This document shows positions 62,492 to 64,000 of a DNA stretch of 64,000 bases, piece after piece; positions within the stretch are counted from its first letter, which is position 1, and the number at the start of each line of letters is the position of its first letter. The notes beneath the pieces were generated by a model. That model was not told the origin of the DNA, did no database searches, and saw only the letters and a list, made by a program, of their open reading frames with translations. Location of the stretch: positions 62,001-126,000 of the forward strand of contig JANQGQ010000009.1 of the NCBI GenBank assembly GCA_028277185.1, written 5' to 3'. Source of the DNA: Woeseiaceae bacterium (GTDB taxonomy: Bacteria > Pseudomonadota > Gammaproteobacteria > Steroidobacterales > Woeseiaceae). The translations under genes and the position numbers were made by a program.

Positions 62492-63547
62492 TTACGGAAG
62501 CTCTGCTCTCGATGAAATGAGCACGCGGCTGCCCGATTGTGTAACGACAAACGCTTCGGTACTAACGTCGAGATTGCTCAGCAGACCGTCGATGTTGTCG
62601 GTGCGGGCAATGATCGTTACCGGATAACTCTCGAGTTCCGGATCGGCGATGACCAAGGTCTTGGGTGTGTATCGGCCGACTTCGTCTATTACTTCGCCGA
62701 GCGGCGTGTTGACGAACTCGAGCATGCCGTATTGCCACGATAACTTGCGCTCAATTGCTTCGGTATCCACGGCGGCAACGACTTCTATCGCATTTGAGAT
62801 GGTTGCGTTGGACCCCTTACTGAGCGTTTGTACCGAACCGGTACGACTGTGACTGTCGGGCAATTCCGCTGACGGTAGCGCAGCGACCAGAGGTTCAGAC
62901 ACCTGCGAAACCTCGACTACGCCGTCGGTAACGGTAACTTCGGTCTCCTCATCGTCATGTACATAGACCGTAAATGCCGTCCCGACGGCGCGAACCACGC
63001 CGACTCTGGTAGCGACGACGAACGGACGGTCCGGATCGTGAGCGACTTCGAAGTGCGCCTCACCGGCTTCGAGAAACACGCTGCGCCGCTCTTTACTAAA
63101 CTGAACGTTCAAACTCGTGCGCGTGTTGAGCAGAATGAAGGAGCCATCGGGCAGGGAGACATCCTGCTGTTTGCCGATTGCCGTACGGTATTCAGCCAAA
63201 TAACCAGCCGGCTGTAGCAGCGACCACCCGACGACGAGCGCCATTGCCGCGATGCTCGCGGCTGCGGCTAACGTCAGGACGTAGCTGCGGTTTCGCTTTC
63301 GTCGTGCACGCTTACGGGCCACCCACGGATCGCCCTTTGCCACCGGATCGTCCCGAAGCTGCTGCAGGAAGGCGAGGGAATCCCATTCCTGCATCGCGGT
63401 ATCGAAAGCTTCGCGGTGCGCATCGTTTTCATTGAGCCAGCGGTCGAGGCGCTTCTGTTCCATGGGCGTCAGATCGTCGAGCCTGACGACCCAACGCATG
63501 GCCTCGATGGTCACCGAATCCTCTGTCAGATTTCCTGATTCTTTCAT
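62492..63547 (-). CDS. FecR-family anti-sigma regulator (locus 3)
   Basis: A 351-residue protein with the normal FecR layout: an N-terminal DUF4880 region (TIEAMRWVVRLDDLTPMEQK, DRWLNENDAHREAFDTAMQE), a transmembrane helix (YVLTLAAAASIAAMALVVGW, about residues 90-110), the periplasmic FecR domain (AIGKQQDVSLPDGSFILLNT, FLEAGEAHFEVAHD, VGTAFTVYVHDD) and a C-terminal STN-like part. It relays the receptor signal to FecI. The start is 34 bp after the FecI stop. Confidence 0.93.
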   Translation of the reverse strand: MKESGNLTEDSVTIEAMRWVVRLDDLTPMEQKRLDRWLNENDAHREAFDTAMQEWDSLAFLQQLRDDPVAKGDPWVARKRARRKRNRSYVLTLAAAASIAAMALVVGWSLLQPAGYLAEYRTAIGKQQDVSLPDGSFILLNTRTSLNVQFSKERRSVFLEAGEAHFEVAHDPDRPFVVATRVGVVRAVGTAFTVYVHDDEETEVTVTDGVVEVSQVSEPLVAALPSAELPDSHSRTGSVQTLSKGSNATISNAIEVVAAVDTEAIERKLSWQYGMLEFVNTPLGEVIDEVGRYTPKTLVIADPELESYPVTIIARTDNIDGLLSNLDVSTEAFVVTQSGSRVLISSRAELP

Positions 63548-63581
63548 TGCTCACAGACCGGGTTGCGAAACGGACGCTCAA

Positions 63582-64000
63582 CTACTCCGGATCGGGAAAG
63601 TCGTTTAGCACTATCCCGTGTTCTTTGCAATATTCGTCCAGCAACTTCCACCCCCGCGTGGCGTAGTTGGATACCGCGCCTTCCGACAACTGCATTTGCT
63701 CGGCAATCTCGGTACAGCTCTCGCCCCATATGCGCCGCCGCACAAATGCTTCCTGATAGCGCTCCGGCAGCGCCGATATGGCGGTGCTGAGCGCGTCGAG
63801 TTTTTGCTGCATGAACACCCTGTTCTCCGGCGAGCAGGCGTTCGCAGTCGACGCATGTTGGTCCACGTCGGATAGCGAATCCAGCTCCGCTCGTTTAGGA
63901 CCACGGTAAAACATGGACGTAATCAGGTTACGCGCCGTCGTGAACAGAAAACCCTTCGGCGAGTCGACAACCTTGCCGTTGTCCAGATACTTGATCGTGC
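63582..64000 (-). CDS. FecI-like ECF sigma factor, 5' end outside window
   Basis: The frame is open to the right edge. The seen part has region 2 end DSPKGFLFTTARNLITSMFY, a linker, and region 4 with ISALPERYQEAFVRRRIWGE, TEIAEQMQLSEGAVSNYATR. This is the FecI subfamily. With the following FecR and TonB genes it forms a cell-surface signalling set that controls locus 3 uptake and isopeptidase genes. Confidence 0.92.
   Translation of the reverse strand, partial: TIKYLDNGKVVDSPKGFLFTTARNLITSMFYRGPKRAELDSLSDVDQHASTANACSPENRVFMQQKLDALSTAISALPERYQEAFVRRRIWGESCTEIAEQMQLSEGAVSNYATRGWKLLDEYCKEHGIVLNDFPDPE

Overview
The window is high-G+C DNA from a gammaproteobacterium. I infer this from UvrD, TrkA/TrkH, HemB, oligopeptidase A, Tag, DUF3379 and HiPIP relatives, and a Woeseia/Steroidobacter-like relative is only a guess. 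Positions 1-32,000 are mostly ordinary chromosome: an outer-membrane barrel end, uvrD, trkA-trkH, TRAP permeases, ridA, tag, a winged-helix/TPR regulator, a di-heme oxidoreductase, hemB, aroE, gor, prlC, xthA, a PLP enzyme, a CadD-like exporter, an NhaC-type antiporter and a HiPIP. Exceptions there are an orphan HvfA-like Cys-rich RiPP precursor behind a sigma/DUF3379 pair (14,379-15,983), a perfect 36-bp-arm inverted repeat (7,367-7,441) and a frameshifted alpha/beta hydrolase (24,798-25,641).

From about 32,500 to the right edge the window is a lasso-peptide island with three loci and the wreck of a fourth. Locus 1 (33,443-44,446): luxR, luxI and a 54-aa ORF on the minus strand, two GntR genes each preceded by a lux-type box (CT-N12-AG), then an unannotated 31-aa precursor (36,842-36,937), an intercistronic terminator hairpin, a fused RRE/leader peptidase (B), a lasso cyclase (C), a DinJ/YafQ toxin-antitoxin pair, and a TonB receptor with a FecR. 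The 54-aa ORF and the N-terminus of that FecR share a 44-residue module, so the quorum-sensing operon and the receptor operon are linked by homology.

Locus 2 (44,617-47,750): two tandem 40-aa precursors and a cyclase, with no B gene, bracketed by two sister XRE regulators that each sit behind the same palindrome. Next to it lie a cytochrome-rhodanese fusion and an ABC exporter whose former partners are a cyclase reduced to its two ends and a frameshifted precursor (50,800-51,150).

Locus 3 (51,400-64,000, visibly lower G+C): a precursor nursery with two decayed copies, one diverged intact copy, IS3/IS21 debris, and two copies in a perfect-register 458-bp tandem duplication that also copied the start of the B gene; then B, C, and on the opposite strand an Atxe2-like lasso isopeptidase, a TonB receptor, FecR and FecI. 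Loci 2 and 3 and the wreck share a promoter pattern (TTGAC[GT], 17-18 bp, TA-N2-TT) that I do not see at locus 1. The expected workflow is leader recognition and cleavage by B, macrolactam closure by C, export by the ABC protein, re-uptake through the TonB receptors with FecR/FecI signalling, and opening of the ring by the isopeptidase.
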